A stretch of 64,000 bases of DNA from Gonocerus acuteangulatus (lineage: Eukaryota > Arthropoda > Insecta > Hemiptera > Coreidae), in the NCBI GenBank assembly GCA_946811695.1, contig OX328130.1, positions 69,489,973 through 69,553,972 on the forward strand, given 5' to 3'. The translations under genes were made by a program, and so were the position numbers. Under the pieces are notes generated by a model. It was not told the origin of the DNA, ran no database searches, and saw nothing but the letters and a program-made list of their open reading frames with translations. Position 1 is the stretch's first letter; each line of letters starts with the position of its first letter. Below are positions 23,201 to 32,905 of this stretch, piece by piece.

Positions 23201-23309
23201 CTTTCGTGACCGGCAATTCTCCATAAAATATGTCTGACTCACCATAAAGAGGCTGCGTGGCGCCCACTACCGCTGCTAAGGCAGTGACTAGAACTAGCAA
23301 TCTTGACAT
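9923..23309 (-). CDS. Signal-peptide, single-TM, coiled-coil protein (3' end unresolved)
   Basis: Eight exons on the minus strand join in phase: 23243-23309, 18495-18613, 17630-17739, 15214-15321, 13929-14088, 12703-12956, 11245-11406 and 9923-10000, giving about 352 aa before the unresolved end. Residues 1-20 form a signal peptide (MSRLLVLVTALAAVVG). Residues 24-40 are a short lumenal stretch and residues 41-59 a TM helix (GLYFVLGTLILGCFIITTV) with RNK after it. About 100-272 is Glu/Lys/Leu-rich coiled coil. About 273-352 is acidic and ends in a Cys cluster (CPEADCECPEC). The topology would be type I with a cytosolic coiled coil. I do not recognise the family. The layout loosely recalls MIA/TANGO1-cTAGE5 or other endomembrane tethers, but no diagnostic motif supports that. 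Confidence 0.7.
10276..10667. mobile_element. hAT-type non-autonomous element
   Basis: Inverted ends CAGGGCCGCCAC / GTGGCGGCCCTG. The 8-bp target duplication is CCGAGCAG (10268-10275) and CCGAGCAA (10668-10675), one mismatch. It is 392 bp with no transposase. It belongs to the same family as the copy at 58,319-58,574. Confidence 0.85.
10795..11082 (+). pseudogene. Non-LTR retrotransposon C-terminal fragment
   Basis: Residues around YWDKAILTDRNVHHNKRDIL followed by IIGIGKKTADIIAIS resemble the C-terminal block of R2/LIAN-type LINE polyproteins (YWDR.I.TD..I.HNRPDI...). The frame stays open for 95 codons but the rest of the element is absent. The match is by eye only. Confidence 0.45.
11170..11228. 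repeat. (TA)n microsatellite
   Basis: About 58 bp of TA repeat immediately 3' of exon 7 of the coiled-coil gene on its strand. Confidence 0.95.
11245..11406 (-). CDS. Coiled-coil membrane protein exon 7
   Basis: 162 nt, phase 2 to 2, TTTTTTTCCTAG acceptor and GTATGT donor. It encodes EMERSKPEEQSILKLVAGS then an acidic KKKIEDEEAKIALSAEPC stretch. A TA microsatellite lies just 15 bp past the donor. Confidence 0.75.
11436..11695. mobile_element. Foldback/MITE-like inverted repeat
   Basis: About 37-bp arms at 11,436-11,473 and 11,658-11,694 (GTCGATACAAAAGCAAACTA core) are reverse complements, separated by about 185 bp. It lies directly upstream of the exon 7 acceptor, inside an intron. Confidence 0.7.
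11700..12660. other. Intronic repeat-like DNA, unclassified
   Basis: Begins with AGGGTGTTCAAAACTCGATT, a transposon-like terminus, and runs on as AT-rich sequence without ORFs. I see no partner terminus, so I do not name a family. Confidence 0.3.
12703..12956 (-). CDS. Coiled-coil membrane protein exon 6
   Basis: 254 nt, phase 0 to 2. It encodes EKELLRREVESTARD, then LSERLEAARKEVAELQKGLE and LRQERDTAVAIAADLAVRC. Heptads are clear to about the Cys. The donor at 12,702 (AAAAG|GTCTGC) is weak, and upstream GT sites with the same phase (for example GTCAG|GTGTCA) could be used, shortening the exon by about 50 nt. Confidence 0.75.
13857..13907 (+). repeat. SINE tail fragment
   Basis: Only the tail CGGCGCTAATGGTCTCGACG ... 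GCGCCGTAAAAAA remains, within the intron next to exon 5. Confidence 0.65.
13929..14088 (-). CDS. Coiled-coil membrane protein exon 5
   Basis: 160 nt, phase 2 to 0, TTGACAG acceptor and GTAAAT donor. It is heptad-rich (LEERSGQLEREKAAVEEKL, RKEAAVFQRQLHQLQE). Its GC content is clearly above the surrounding introns. Confidence 0.8.
14360..14520 (+). mobile_element. tRNA-derived SINE, 5'-truncated
   Basis: Begins inside the tRNA-like head (TTCATAAGCGGGAGATGGTG), keeps the B box GGTTCGATCCCC, the body hairpin and the CGGCGCTAATGACC ... GCGCCGTT tail with poly(A). It is the same family as the copy at 5,110. Confidence 0.85.
15214..15321 (-). CDS. Coiled-coil membrane protein exon 4
   Basis: 108 nt, phase 2 to 2, GCGTAG acceptor and GTGATT donor. 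It encodes SMTFGEICSTNTSQEIAREA then ETRSNALKKELDQMN, the start of the coiled-coil region. Confidence 0.75.
15440..17150. mobile_element. Composite element with two direct and one inverted 0.45-kb copies
   Basis: Copies at about 15,475-15,925 and 15,975-16,440 (plus) and about 16,655-17,120 (minus) share AGTCCTCGCCCGTAGCCTTT, GTCATGTCGCTAGGA-type and TATTTCGAAA-type segments in order. Exon 4 and exon 3 of the coiled-coil gene flank it. It has no protein-coding capacity. Confidence 0.75.
17630..17739 (-). CDS. Coiled-coil membrane protein exon 3 with GC donor
   Basis: Acceptor CTCTTCAG, phase 0, 110 nt. It encodes LEGRSRCDEKNEVSW through STEVQSA. To join the next exon in frame it must end at CACG|GCAAGT, a GC-AG intron with an otherwise consensus donor. 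The alternative GT donor three bases further (CAA|GTATAA) runs into an in-frame stop in the next exon. Confidence 0.65.
17868..18182. mobile_element. MITE-like element with GGCCATACACG-type ends
   Basis: Left GTGGCCATACACGTTGAG with AAATCTCAAG and, inverted on the right, GTGCCCATATACGGAGGG with AAATCTCAAG, about 315 bp apart. The interior is GC-richer than its surroundings. Confidence 0.55.
18495..18613 (-). CDS. Coiled-coil membrane protein exon 2: transmembrane helix
   Basis: Acceptor TTGCAG and donor GTAAGA, 119 nt, phase 1 to 0. It encodes ADSPPAWRQWISLLFSRG followed by the hydrophobic helix LYFVLGTLILGCFIITTV and a basic stop-transfer RNK. Confidence 0.7.
18732..18938. repeat. Long hairpin with about 80-bp near-identical arms
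   Basis: The arms at 18,732-18,813 and about 18,858-18,938 are reverse complements with about one mismatch (shared core GGAACGGCTTCTTTCTCCAG). The loop is about 45 bp. The minus strand reads CTGAAGA ... GAAATATT, the layout of a degenerate hammerhead of the Penelope type. Confidence 0.8.
19308..19412. mobile_element. Short foldback MITE
   Basis: 43-bp arms (CTAGAGTTTCAATGTAACCT and its complement with a few changes, both containing CTTGAGCGAGCG) around a 17-bp loop. A related half-arm lies at about 22,245-22,300. Confidence 0.7.
19979..21202 (-). mobile_element. Pogo-like DNA transposon, decayed
   Basis: Inverted ends CCGTCATTTGGGGTGAGTTC (19,979) and, on the other strand, CCGTATTTTTGGGTGAGTTC (from 21,202), each flanked by TA. 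On the minus strand at about 20,670-20,560 the broken frame reads NEIPKSTLKDKVRG, a psq/pogo HTH signature, and further on EWDFPLT, as in the CENP-B-type domain. Stops interrupt it. Internal GTGAGTTCGGACA motifs recur several times near both ends. Confidence 0.8.
21945..22955. mobile_element. 1-kb foldback element with about 240-bp inverted arms
   Basis: Left arm about 21,945-22,195 and right arm about 22,705-22,955 are reverse complements with scattered changes (shared GAGAGCGTCCTCAGCTACGA, CAACTAGGAAAGAAGTTATT, CGCATGCGCAATAGTCCTTA). The middle is unrelated AT-rich DNA with no ORF of note. Confidence 0.8.
23243..23309 (-). CDS. Coiled-coil membrane protein exon 1: start and signal peptide
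   Basis: ATG at 23307-23309 opens MSRLLVLVTALAAVVGATQP, a typical cleavable signal peptide with likely cleavage near Gly16-Ala17. The exon ends in phase 1 before GTGAGT, and that phase matches the TM exon at 18,613. Further small exons could lie in the 4.6-kb gap, but direct joining keeps the frame. Confidence 0.7.
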
Positions 23310-24086
23310 ACCGAGGCCTCCTTCGTACTTTTCTTGCAGTTTCCTAACATCTATTCAAGTTTGGTCTAACATTTCCGCTTAAGAGGTTAAAATAAGCACT
23401 TATTCATATGATAACAATCATTCATATGATTTCACTAGAAATTACTTCAGCCTTCTAATCGACAATTCTTTAAAAATTACAAAACATTGCTTGAGAATTT
23501 ATTTATTTAAATTTCAGCGTCTATTCATGCTTGCCACACAATTTTAGGACGGGTTATACTTTTTCTCTCCAGGATAGAGCTGACGGATTTCATTTTTCGG
23601 GTCTCTTTGCGAAGACCACATCCAGTTACTTGAGAAGTATCTAGTAATTATAACAGTGAATAAGCACATAACTCATTAGCTTTTCTATTGGCTATTCATA
23701 TGGGCAATTCTATTGGTTGTTGCTGGTAGTAAAGTAACCTTTAACACTTAAGTCACACGAACTCGCAAAAATTAATAGAATTCTATTAATTTTTGTGTCG
23801 TCTTGAGCGAGAGTAGCATATAACGTATGCCCTTAATGCGAAATAAGTGTAAAATATAAATATTTTATAGAACCACCATAAATTTGCATATTCGATATTT
23901 TGATATGTAGGGACGATATATATACATTTATCTCATTTGTATTCATATAGGAATATGTCATACGTCTTTGGAAAGGTATGTAACCTTACTATCTCGAATT
24001 GAATACAAAGTAACCTTCCCCTTATGACATTTGTTGTAAGATTACTTTAGATCGTCTAATAATTGTTATTTGTTTATATTACTAGA
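23310..24086. promoter_or_regulatory. Divergent intergenic region between two genes
   Basis: 777 bp separate the start codons of the minus-strand coiled-coil gene and the plus-strand UMA gene, so both promoters probably lie here. I see no TATA box that stands out. Repeated TCTATTGG/CTATTGG motifs (about 23,683-23,720) and a hairpin (AAATTAATAGAATTCTATTA, 23,769-23,788) are present. Confidence 0.45.
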
Positions 24087-24205
24087 ATGGCCTGGCTTTT
24101 TGGAAGCTTAAAGAAGAGTAGCAAGCCGGAAGTTTTTGTTTCAACTGAGGTTGAAGATGGATTTAGCGTAGTTGCCACCAGACAAGGAGAAAGATATCCT
24201 GTTGG
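24087..24205 (+). CDS. UMA-domain protein exon 1
   Basis: ATG at 24,087 opens MAWLFGSLKKSSKPEVFV. The exon ends GTTGG before GTATGT, phase 2. An upstream in-frame ATG at 24,063 gives a hydrophobic MLFVYITR leader and is less likely, since UMAD1-type proteins begin with a short aromatic/basic head. Confidence 0.8.
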
Positions 24206-27200
24206 GTATGTTAGAATTGTTTTTCTTAACTTATTTACGTATTGTTAATAAATAAAAAAAAAACTTAGTAAATTAATATTTATTCTCTCAATGGCTAAAA
24301 AGATGAAATTACTCTTAAATTATTATTATTTTTAACATATTTAGTAACAAAGTAACATTTACTTCTTATAAGGTTGAGATAGTTGCAAAGCCTAGGTAAA
24401 TAGGAAAGCATACCTCCCTCAGCAACTGCCAGATTCATCTACGCAGCCTGAAATTCATCTATGCAGCCTGATGGTCCACTTTTGTTACACAATAACAACT
24501 GAAGACACGTTTAAAAAATATCGTAGTTTATACAAATGAAGAAAAAAAGTTAATTCGTTTTTCATATAAAATATTGTCCATCCCTGAGATTGTGGATTCG
24601 ATTCCCACTAATTATCATAGCATTTTCATGAGGAAAGCGAAAAGCATCACCTCATCTTCTTTACAAAAGAAAATTGATTTATTAATAACTTGTGTAAAAA
24701 ACAACTGTGTTTCAAAAAGGGATAACAAATATTATTAAATTCACTGTCGAAATAAATTTTTATGTTTAACTATGTAAATTTCCTTTTTTGCAGTCCTCTA
24801 AACAATCTTGAAACAGTCACTTTATAAGTGACCTTATAGCCTTTCTTCGCCTTCTTCTCCGTTGACAAAATTCTCAATTCTCAATGCTTCTCTATCCTAT
24901 TTCTTAAAGAAATCATTTAAAATTATACTTCATTATTTTAGCTCTACTTCTAACTTTCCATCTGAACAGCTAACTATTAACTATTGTTTAAAGCACTACT
25001 TTTGAAAGGTAGACCAATGCAGAACTTCAAACAAAAACATGTGTTTATTTGTAATATATATGTCTGTTTTCTCTCTGCTACCTACAAAAACTATCTGATT
25101 TTGATAAAATTATACACAAAAATACTTTATGTTTTCCTAATTTGACCAAAACACGAAAGATTGAGTTCCATAAACAGCAACAACTACCAACAGTGCATTG
25201 TTTTGTTGTCGAAAATTATACAGATAATATCTTTGTTTGTAAAGTTTTCTGTTAGTAGGCTTCAAGGTACATTTTTTATAATTTGAGAATCAAATGTAAA
25301 TGCTTTCAAGGGCACGCCTTTGGCTTTTTTTGATAAAACTTAAAAATACTACAATTTAGGTTTTGGGTGCTTAATAACAGCAGAGGAACTTAAAAATGCG
25401 CCCACCAGTTCCACATTTATACATTTTGACTGCGTTTGGATAAGAGGAAGTAATAAAAAAATATTATTCTGTTAACTGGGATGAGCAATTTTGGGCTTTT
25501 ATTTTGTTAACTATCTTAAAAACTTTGCAAAATTATGGGAAAAACAAGGTGACCATTTAAAAGCCTGATGAATGTCCTACAAAAATCTTAAATTTTGATA
25601 AAACCACTTCAGAAGGAGTAATTTTTTTGGGCTTTTTTGTTTTGTTCCATTGAAAGCGGAATATTCAGAGTTTCTATTCTAAGCATTTTAAGAAGATCGC
25701 TAAGATGAAGTAGTTCCTAAGAGTTGGACTTTTCTTTGGCTTCTTGAATCACTGTTATAATTAGTTGGTTCATAATAATTTAATTTCTGGTGTGTATGAA
25801 GTATCTGGCTGACACGAGAAAAATTTAGTGAAGTATGTTGGCAGCAGTGAGAATCTAGATTCTAGATGCTCACTGCTGCCAACTTACTTCACTGAAATTT
25901 CCTTTGTATCTGTCAGACATTTCATACACACCTGAGATTAAATTATAATTTGTAATGTGCTTTTATTATTCATACAGATTGTACAGGCTCTCTACACGCT
26001 ACCAGTCTTTTCCATTTAAGAGATTCAATACCTCAACCCTAAAAGCTGACCTTCTAATACCTTACTGTACCGTGGTTCATTCTACATTAATATGTATATT
26101 TTTAATTCCAGGCAGGCACCTCCTTGCCCATATCCTGTCGGAGGGCCTGCTCCAGCATTCCCAGGCTCGGGAGCTGGCTATTCTATGTACCCTAGCCTTC
26201 CTCAGACATACCCTGGCACACCGTACGTTGCAGTATGCCCACCAGCTCCGCAAGGACATAAACCAGCACCTGTTCACCCTCTTGATTCTATTCCTTTTAA
26301 GTAAGTAATATATTTTCATACTAGCTGATTGATGGATATATATAGAAAATTTTAGAAAACAGAAAATGGTACACTATGGCCAACTTATTAGTACTTCAAG
26401 AAACAGAAATAACCAATTTTCTCTGTTTCTTGTCCTTTTTTTTTTTTTACTTTTACATTGGTTCTGTAACGTAGGGAACCGAATGAAACCATTTTGAAGG
26501 TGATATCTGTAAAACTAATTTTTCCACTAATTTTATTTTTGTTATTCAGAATTGATTGGTTGAAAATTGTTTTTTTTTTTTTTTCGTCTGGGGTTAAGAA
26601 AGTACTAGAAAAAAAATTTATTAACAGGCATGAAAAGTTTTAGGATCTTCTTATATTTTCTTAAATATTTCGAAAACGGTTGGAAAATCGTGGTAAGTGG
26701 AAGGTGACGAATCAAAAGCTTACTAAATTCTCTACAAAACATTTTACGATGGGGTGATGTAAAATCGAGAAATAAGTGACTAAAACTGTCAATTTTGTTA
26801 TTTTGTGTCTGTTGGCCTTAGTTTTTAATTGAAAATAACAGTAGAATGTGTATTTTAGTAAAAAAAGGTAAGAAAATGAGAAACGTGTTTTTAATACTGT
26901 TTGCCTAGAGCGAGACGGAGGGAGAAATTTACGCTTAGAATACTCTCAGTTTCCTGTTATGGCGCCTAAAATCTTCTCTTTGAGATTAAATTTTACATTT
27001 TTTATGGAAAAACAAAACTGTTTCATTGAGAGGAGATCGTTGACTGTTGGTGATGGGAAGGTAGAAATGTTCAGAGTTCGGTTGTTGAGTCTTAATAAAA
27101 CTATATTTTTTATGTGAAAATGGGTTTTATTGTTTGCCGACATTTCGGCTTAAAATTCAAGCCTTCATTAGGCAAATGAAAAGTCGGAGAACTAAGCCTC

Positions 27201-27848
27201 ACGGATGCGTAATCATTTCTGAGGAATATGTATTCATTTTGAGATATGATTACGCATCCTTGATGCATAGTTCTTCGTCTTCTCATCGCCCTGACAAAGG
27301 CTTGAAATTCAAGCCAAAACATCGGCAAACAATAAAACCAATCTTCACATAAAAAATGTAGTTTTATTAAGACACAACGACCGAACCCTGACAATTTCTA
27401 CCTTCACACAAGTGTTTCTATTGTCATCTTTCCGAATGACTCTAGGGATAAGAAGGAAAGTGCTGGGATGGAGCTGATCCTGCAAGTCGGACTTTTTTGC
27501 TTATAGCTCCAACAAAGGCTTGGAAGTCGAGCTGATGCATTTGCAATAAAAGCTCATTTTTATTTATTGATTTATTTTTCATTTATTATAAATTGCTGTT
27601 TTATTGACCATTATGACATAAACCTGACTATCTCCACATTGTTTATAAATATTTTTTTGTTTAGGTTGTCAGCAGGTCTCAACTCGATGACTGCATCAAC
27701 AACGAGGAGAACCCTAGCAGATTTGGAATCGATCCGTAATGGCCTCGATCGAGTCACGGAGAGAATGAAATCCACCGATTACTGTTACAACTTCGAACTC
27801 GAGCGATCAGTGGTTCGTGAGGAACGGATGTCAGCTTCTGCCAACTAG
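24087..27848 (+). CDS. UMA-domain protein (UMAD1-like), complete three-exon gene
   Basis: Exons 24087-24205, 26112-26300 and 27665-27848 join in phase (2, 2) into 163 codons plus TAG. Residues 1-39 (MAWLFGSLKK..., VEDGFSVV) are a short basic then acidic head like that of UMAD1. About 40-100 is Pro/Gly/Tyr-rich. The C-terminus from LDSIPF, KLSAGLNS to NFELERSVVREE is a UMA domain with its diagnostic L-x-x-(V/I)PF-x-L start and terminal YxFxLExSVV. In UBAP1 and MVB12 this domain binds ESCRT-I; that role is inferred from the family. The start ATG is the first in frame with the head and the third exon ends in a stop. AATAAA at 28,149 follows. Confidence 0.85.
25770..25950. mobile_element. Foldback MITE in UMA gene intron
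   Basis: The two arms are inverted copies (GTGTGTATGAAGTATCTGGC ... GGCAGCAGTGAGAATCTAGA and complement) meeting at a TCTAGATTCTAGA-like centre near 25,860. A single arm of the same family is at 44,826-44,905. Confidence 0.75.
26112..26300 (+). CDS. UMA-domain protein exon 2, proline-rich linker
   Basis: Acceptor TTTTTAATTCCAG, donor GTAAGT. It encodes QAPPCPYPVGGPAPAF through YPSLPQTYPGTPYVAV and HPLDSIPF, the beginning of the UMA domain. The 1.9-kb intron before it contains a foldback element. Confidence 0.85.
27023..27380. repeat. Second inverted-dimer of Penelope-type terminal sequence
   Basis: Same design and same flank (GAGAGGAGATCGTTGACTGT) as the locus at 261-580. Arms at about 27,085-27,230 and 27,235-27,370 are inverted. 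Hammerhead cores are decayed: the plus strand has CTGACAA ... CAAAACATC, the minus strand TAATGA ... GAAATGTC. It lies in the last intron of the UMA gene. Confidence 0.7.
27665..27848 (+). CDS. UMA-domain protein exon 3, UMA core and stop
   Basis: Acceptor TTTGTTTAG, phase 2. It encodes LSAGLNSMTASTTRRTLADL, then VTERMKSTDYCYNFELERSV and the stop at 27,846-27,848. The terminal aromatic/acidic block matches the end of UMA domains. Confidence 0.88.
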
Positions 27849-28148
27849 TCGAGCTTTGTACCTTAATTATATCCGGCTGTGTTCCTCCCCTTTGGCAGAT
27901 CGTCTTTGCAGAGAGTGCATTTCGTTTGATAAATATTTTTAAGCATAAGAACAAAATTATTATGTAAATTAGAACAACTATAAATTTTTGTCGAATGGTT
28001 TAGTTGTGTTAGGTTATTTTTGAAGCGATGTAAAGTGTTCTTGATCTCTACCGGCCTTTTGGCAGGTTGGATGAAGCAAGAATAGGTAAAAAATGTATAT
28101 TTTACCTTCAAGGGAGAACGAGTAACCTTTAGAGTTAGACATTATTCA

Positions 28149-28154
28149 ATAAAT
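28149..28154 (+). terminator. Candidate polyadenylation signal
   Basis: AATAAA about 300 bp after the UMA gene stop, in AT-rich DNA. Other hexamers occur nearby. Confidence 0.35.
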
Positions 28155-28429
28155 GTCTTATTCAATAATCATTCAAATATATTTTTATTGAATAAGAATT
28201 TATTCATTGATTAGTTATTCATTCACTGTTATTTTTTATTCTATGAATAGCAGGGTTGGCTCATTTTTCTATGAATTAAACTAAAGAGTAACCTTTAGAT
28301 AACAGAGTTAGGCATTATTCGACAAATTTCTTATTCAATAATCATTCAAATACATTTTTATTGAATAATTTAATTTAAATTTTAATGTCCATTATAAATA
28401 ACTCAGAATTTTAGGATGAATCACCAGCC

Positions 28430-28572
28430 TTTTCTATCCAGGTTAGGCCTGATCCCTTTTATTTTTTTCCGAAAAAAGCCACCACCCATGGTGGGAATCA
28501 AACCCACGACTTTTGGCACAGAGTGTTAAGTACTCATGCCTTAACTCTCACGGTCACTGAGCCTCCACGTTA
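28430..28572 (-). mobile_element. tRNA-derived SINE-like copy
   Basis: On the minus strand it begins with a GTGGCTCAGTGACCG-like A box region and has a GGGTTTGATTCCCACC B box, then a poly-purine tail side. The body differs from the CGGCGCTAATGG family. Confidence 0.6.
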
Positions 28573-31087
28573 TTCATTCATTGATTTGTTTTTTATCTAT
28601 GAATGATTCAATATCTTTCAGTCTTCATTTATTATTTATTCAAAATAAGATATACAATACAGCGACAAATGTGGTCAGAATAAAAATAACACCAAATTAA
28701 TCAGTTGCCAACCTTTCGATATATTGGATATAATTTACCGACAAATACCCATAATTAATTCAAGAAATACGTATTAACTCATAGAAAAATTGTATTATTT
28801 AATTTTTTATTTATAACTTCAGATTAAGAAATCTGTGTATAAATAATTCTTATTCAATACAATTTTTTTTTCCGAATGAATCATTTTTATTCAATGACAA
28901 TTTTCATTCAATCGAATCATTTTTATAAAATGAATAAAAAAAAATTCTGCTAATTATTGAATGACTGAATAATGAATGATGTATTCATTAGTGATTATTC
29001 TGAATGATTTTTGCCCAACACTGTTAGATAATCATTTAAAATAACCATAAATTTGTTTTAATTATATATGTTGCTTTGGATTTTAAAAATTTATTTTTAT
29101 TGCTATCTGTGAAAAATTGAGAGTACATTAAAAAATATTGAAGCCAAACAAATTGGTGCTTTTACCATAAAATATTTTTAATTTAATTAAACGTCTACTA
29201 TACAAAAGACCTTTTCTAGCCAGGATAGTGTTTTGTTTTGTTTTCAAAAGAAATGCTGCAACCCCTATTGGGAATCGAACACCCGACTTTAGGGTGCTCA
29301 CGTCTAGCACTCACGGCCACCGGGCATCCATTACCATAAAATAGAACACTCTATGTATAATGAATAAAATTTATATTAAAGTATAAAATAAGTGAATTTT
29401 TCTATAAACATATGATAGTATTCGAAAGAAACTGCCCAAAAATTGTTATCCCTTAAAATCAAGGTTTTTAAAACACGATTGATTTACCTTCCAGTGGCAG
29501 GTTTTTTTCTGTATATGTTTGTATGGAATGTTATATGTTAAATCACAAATCCATGACATTATATTGCTTGAGCACATAGTATATTTTTTTATACAATCAA
29601 TTGAAAAAAAAGTCCATAGCTTTAATCTGTTTTCTGAATGAAATTTTTATTTCATCAACAAAGTTTCAGGTAAAACAACTGCATATATATGCAGTGAAAT
29701 TTTTATTACACGCTGTAAAAATGGCACTGGTTCAGTAATTAATAAAAAAGAATTATATCTTTAGTTGTAATGAACTAAACAAGTATACCTCGGGTTACAT
29801 TTTGCTGATGTGTACGTTGTTTGCCAAAATAATAAATAATAAAAATAAAATTTGTCATTTTATTTGACTTAATATCTGTCCGTACAAATATTGAAGTTAA
29901 AACTTTACTATAAAAGTGTTAAAAAAATTCCGTATTTTAAAATTTAACGGTCTTTAAATGCTCGATATTGGCAGATTGCACAGTAGTTCCAATACCTACC
30001 GTTTGGCCAAGACATTTAAATATACTTTATTTTAGTCTTACACACAATATACGTCTCTCGGGATCAACTAATTTCTATGAAAAAGGCAAGAAGTCCCTAA
30101 ATTAAAGTCTGTCACGCATAACTTATAGCTCCGTAACTAAGCACATTCCTCAAAAGGTGGGTAGTGTACATTTATTTCCTGAATATTTTTTAAAATAACC
30201 TATGTAAATAAAAACAAAAAAAAAACATAATTAGTTTTGAACTTTTATATTTACATAATTATATATCATATTTAATTTTTTAGTTAATTTTCTTCCAAAG
30301 TGGTGTGTATGTGACGTACTACACCACCTAATAATGCCTTTACCGAATTTTTACCTCTACCGAATTCTCAAAGCATTCCTGGTGTCTTGGGAGATAAAAT
30401 AAAATCTCAGCACAGAATATGTAAGTTTCCCCAACCAAAACATGATAAATAGAAGTGTCTTTAATGCTATAATAAACATAAAATGTAAACAAAAATAAAT
30501 TGAAAAGTAGGGAACATAAACAGACAGAATATTAAAAACCGGCATTATGTATGGAATAACCTGTTACAAAGAGAACATCTGAACAAAGCAGAAACCGGAC
30601 ACTGCTGTTCAGCGCCAGAACCGATCAGCAGTAAGAACTAATCCCTTCTGTTCGGCGACTTAATTCAATTTGACCAGAATTCGGAGCAAACCCCAACTTC
30701 TAATAAACCGATTTAGTTTATTTTTAAAATACTTTGTTCTCTCTATATGCCCAGAAAGTATACCAAATTTTGCTACAATTCACCAGAAAGAGCATCTGCT
30801 TTGAGGAAATTAGAAATTAGTTCACCTCCTTCTAACGAACTGATTTAGTTTATTTTTACAACACAATTTTCTCTTTAGATGCTCACAATGAATGCTGAGA
30901 TTCGTTCCAATATATACAAAATTACGGCCAGTATTGGCAAATTAGTAATAAATGTTATGAAGCAAATGTAGCTCTGTTTTATCAATTCCTACGTGTCTTT
31001 TGTTATTCCTGACATATTTTTTCATACTTAATGGATTAAAAAATAACTATGGTTTTAAAAGTTATATGTAAGGATGGAGATTGTAAT
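28573..31087. other. AT-rich intergenic DNA
   Basis: Apart from the SINE at 29,195-29,335 I see only AT-rich DNA, including clustered ATTCAATAA/ATTCATT-type short repeats from about 28,140 to 29,020. No exon can be supported. Confidence 0.4.
29195..29335 (-). mobile_element. tRNA-derived SINE-like copy
   Basis: Minus strand GATGCCCGGTGGCCGTGAGT head and GGTGTTCGATTCCCAATAGG B box, with a body like that at 28,430 (CTGGATAGAAAAGG-type end). It is probably the same SINE family as that copy. Confidence 0.6.
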
Positions 31088-32895
31088 GGTTTTTGGGAAC
31101 ATACAAATTAACAAACAGCTTTGCATTCAATCTGTTCATTTTTTGTGCTGATTTTTTAATTTACTTTCTTCCTGGTAACAATTTTCACCAATTCATGTCT
31201 CGAGTTGTTGTACGGTCTTTTCAAGCCTCTTCCTGCATTTGCTGATCCAATCCCGTCAGACTTCCAGCTCTGTCTGCTCCCAACAGCTTGTTGCTTGTTG
31301 AATATTTGTAATATAGTAAATGAATTTATTTTGCCTAATAACGAGAAACATTAACTGAATATTATATTTAATTTACAATTTAAAAAAAAGTAATTTTTTA
31401 ACCTGGGAATCAATTAGTTAAACATTGAAGTATATATTGGCACAAACATTGCTTGTCAAATTAATTTTTATAATTTACAGCTATTAAAAAACCCTGATGA
31501 TTTTTATTATAATTTTTATTTGTTATAATACTCTTATCTTTGTTATTTGTAATGTAAAGTATTTTATGTTTATTTGTGCATAAATGTGTGATAAATATCA
31601 TGCCATAAATAAAAAATATGTTTTGTAAAATTTTGTTCTAATATAAAACACCAATAAAACTTATTCCCTACAATTTTTTAATTTCAGATTTTATGTTTGC
31701 ATCTGATCACAAGCCCTGTAATTTCTTATTTTACTGTTAAGCTAACTTAAATAACTGAAAAGCGCGATTTTTAGCCATGACCCACAGGAAGTGAAAATTA
31801 CAGATAGTTATGAAAGAATGCTGATTTATAAACTCAAAATAGACTAAAATAAAATCCGACCTCTTTACTATTTTGTTGTCTTGTTATACAAGGTGTCATG
31901 TAAATGTGTGATTAAATTTTTGGATTGGTAGTAAGCCTTAAAAGGAACAAAAAAGTTCATATGAAGTATGGTCCGATTCTTAACGGTAAGGGAGATATTA
32001 CAGTTTTCCTGTTTTTTTTAATAGATTGCTTACTTTTTTAGAAAAAAACTACTGTAGCTCCACTCCAATTGGTCGGAATGAAAAGCAAATGGTACCAAAT
32101 GAAAGCTGGGTAAATTTTCTGTAGGAATATGACAGAAAAAAACTAGAAAAAGAAAGAATGTTCTGTTTGCTAACTTTAGCACTAAATCGAATTTTGTGGA
32201 TATTTACAGCTTAAATTGATTTTCCATAGATAAGATTTAAACATACCGGATCTCAGAAAAACTTCTTCATTTCATAAGCTTTGATATGGTGTGAAACAAG
32301 CCTATCTTTATTTGATGTTAAGAATTCAAGGGAACAAGAAACAGAAAAAAATGATAATGCCTCTAAAAAAGAAATGTAATTCCAACAAACAAATAACACC
32401 TATAAAAAACAAAGTAACTGTTCAAAATGGCCTGCACAGTCACTTCTTTTTAAAACTGCACCTACTGCTCTTCTTATCTGCCTGCCGTTTCTCTTCATCT
32501 CCTCACACATCAGGACTATTTTATTTTTCAAATCCTCTTTGGTTTCTACTGCCTCAGCGTAAACCAATGACTTCAATTTTCACCATGCATAAAAAGCCAT
32601 TGGGGTGGGGTCTGGGCTTTGGGCAGGCCATCTTACAGGCCCACACCGTCCTATCGTTTGGATAGGTACTGTTAAGCCAATGTGTGACAGATCGGCTGCT
32701 GTTAACAGGACAGCCATCCTTTTGCAACCAGTTATTCTGACGGCCTTCCAGAGGAATGTCGTCTAATAGGTTGGGGAGGTAATTTCTAGAATATAGATTC
32801 CAAAAGATGGCCATCAATAAGTCCCTACCACACATAATCCTGGAAAAATATTTTAATGGATAACTCCCTGACGGTGTAAGTGGAGCAAAATAACC
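31088..32895 (-). mobile_element. 1,808-bp repeat unit, copy 1, with DDE transposase remnant
   Basis: Begins GGTTTTTGGGAACATAC and ends GAGCAAAATAACC. On the minus strand, about 32,840-32,420, it encodes a broken transposase: LPNLLDDIPLEGRQNNWLQK, DGCPVNSSRSVTHWLN, then after a frameshift EAVETKEDLKNKI to GHFEQLL. This matches the D...DGAPPH block and C-terminal region of an IS630/Tc1-mariner type transposase common in arthropods. Catalytic surroundings are altered (DGCPVN), so it is inactive. Confidence 0.8.
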
Positions 32896-32905
32896 ATTAC
32901 AATCT

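Noticed and set aside
32291..32665. Plus-strand 124-codon ORF, repeated at 34,109-34,483
   Set aside because: Shadow of the minus-strand transposase remnant; identical because the unit is duplicated.
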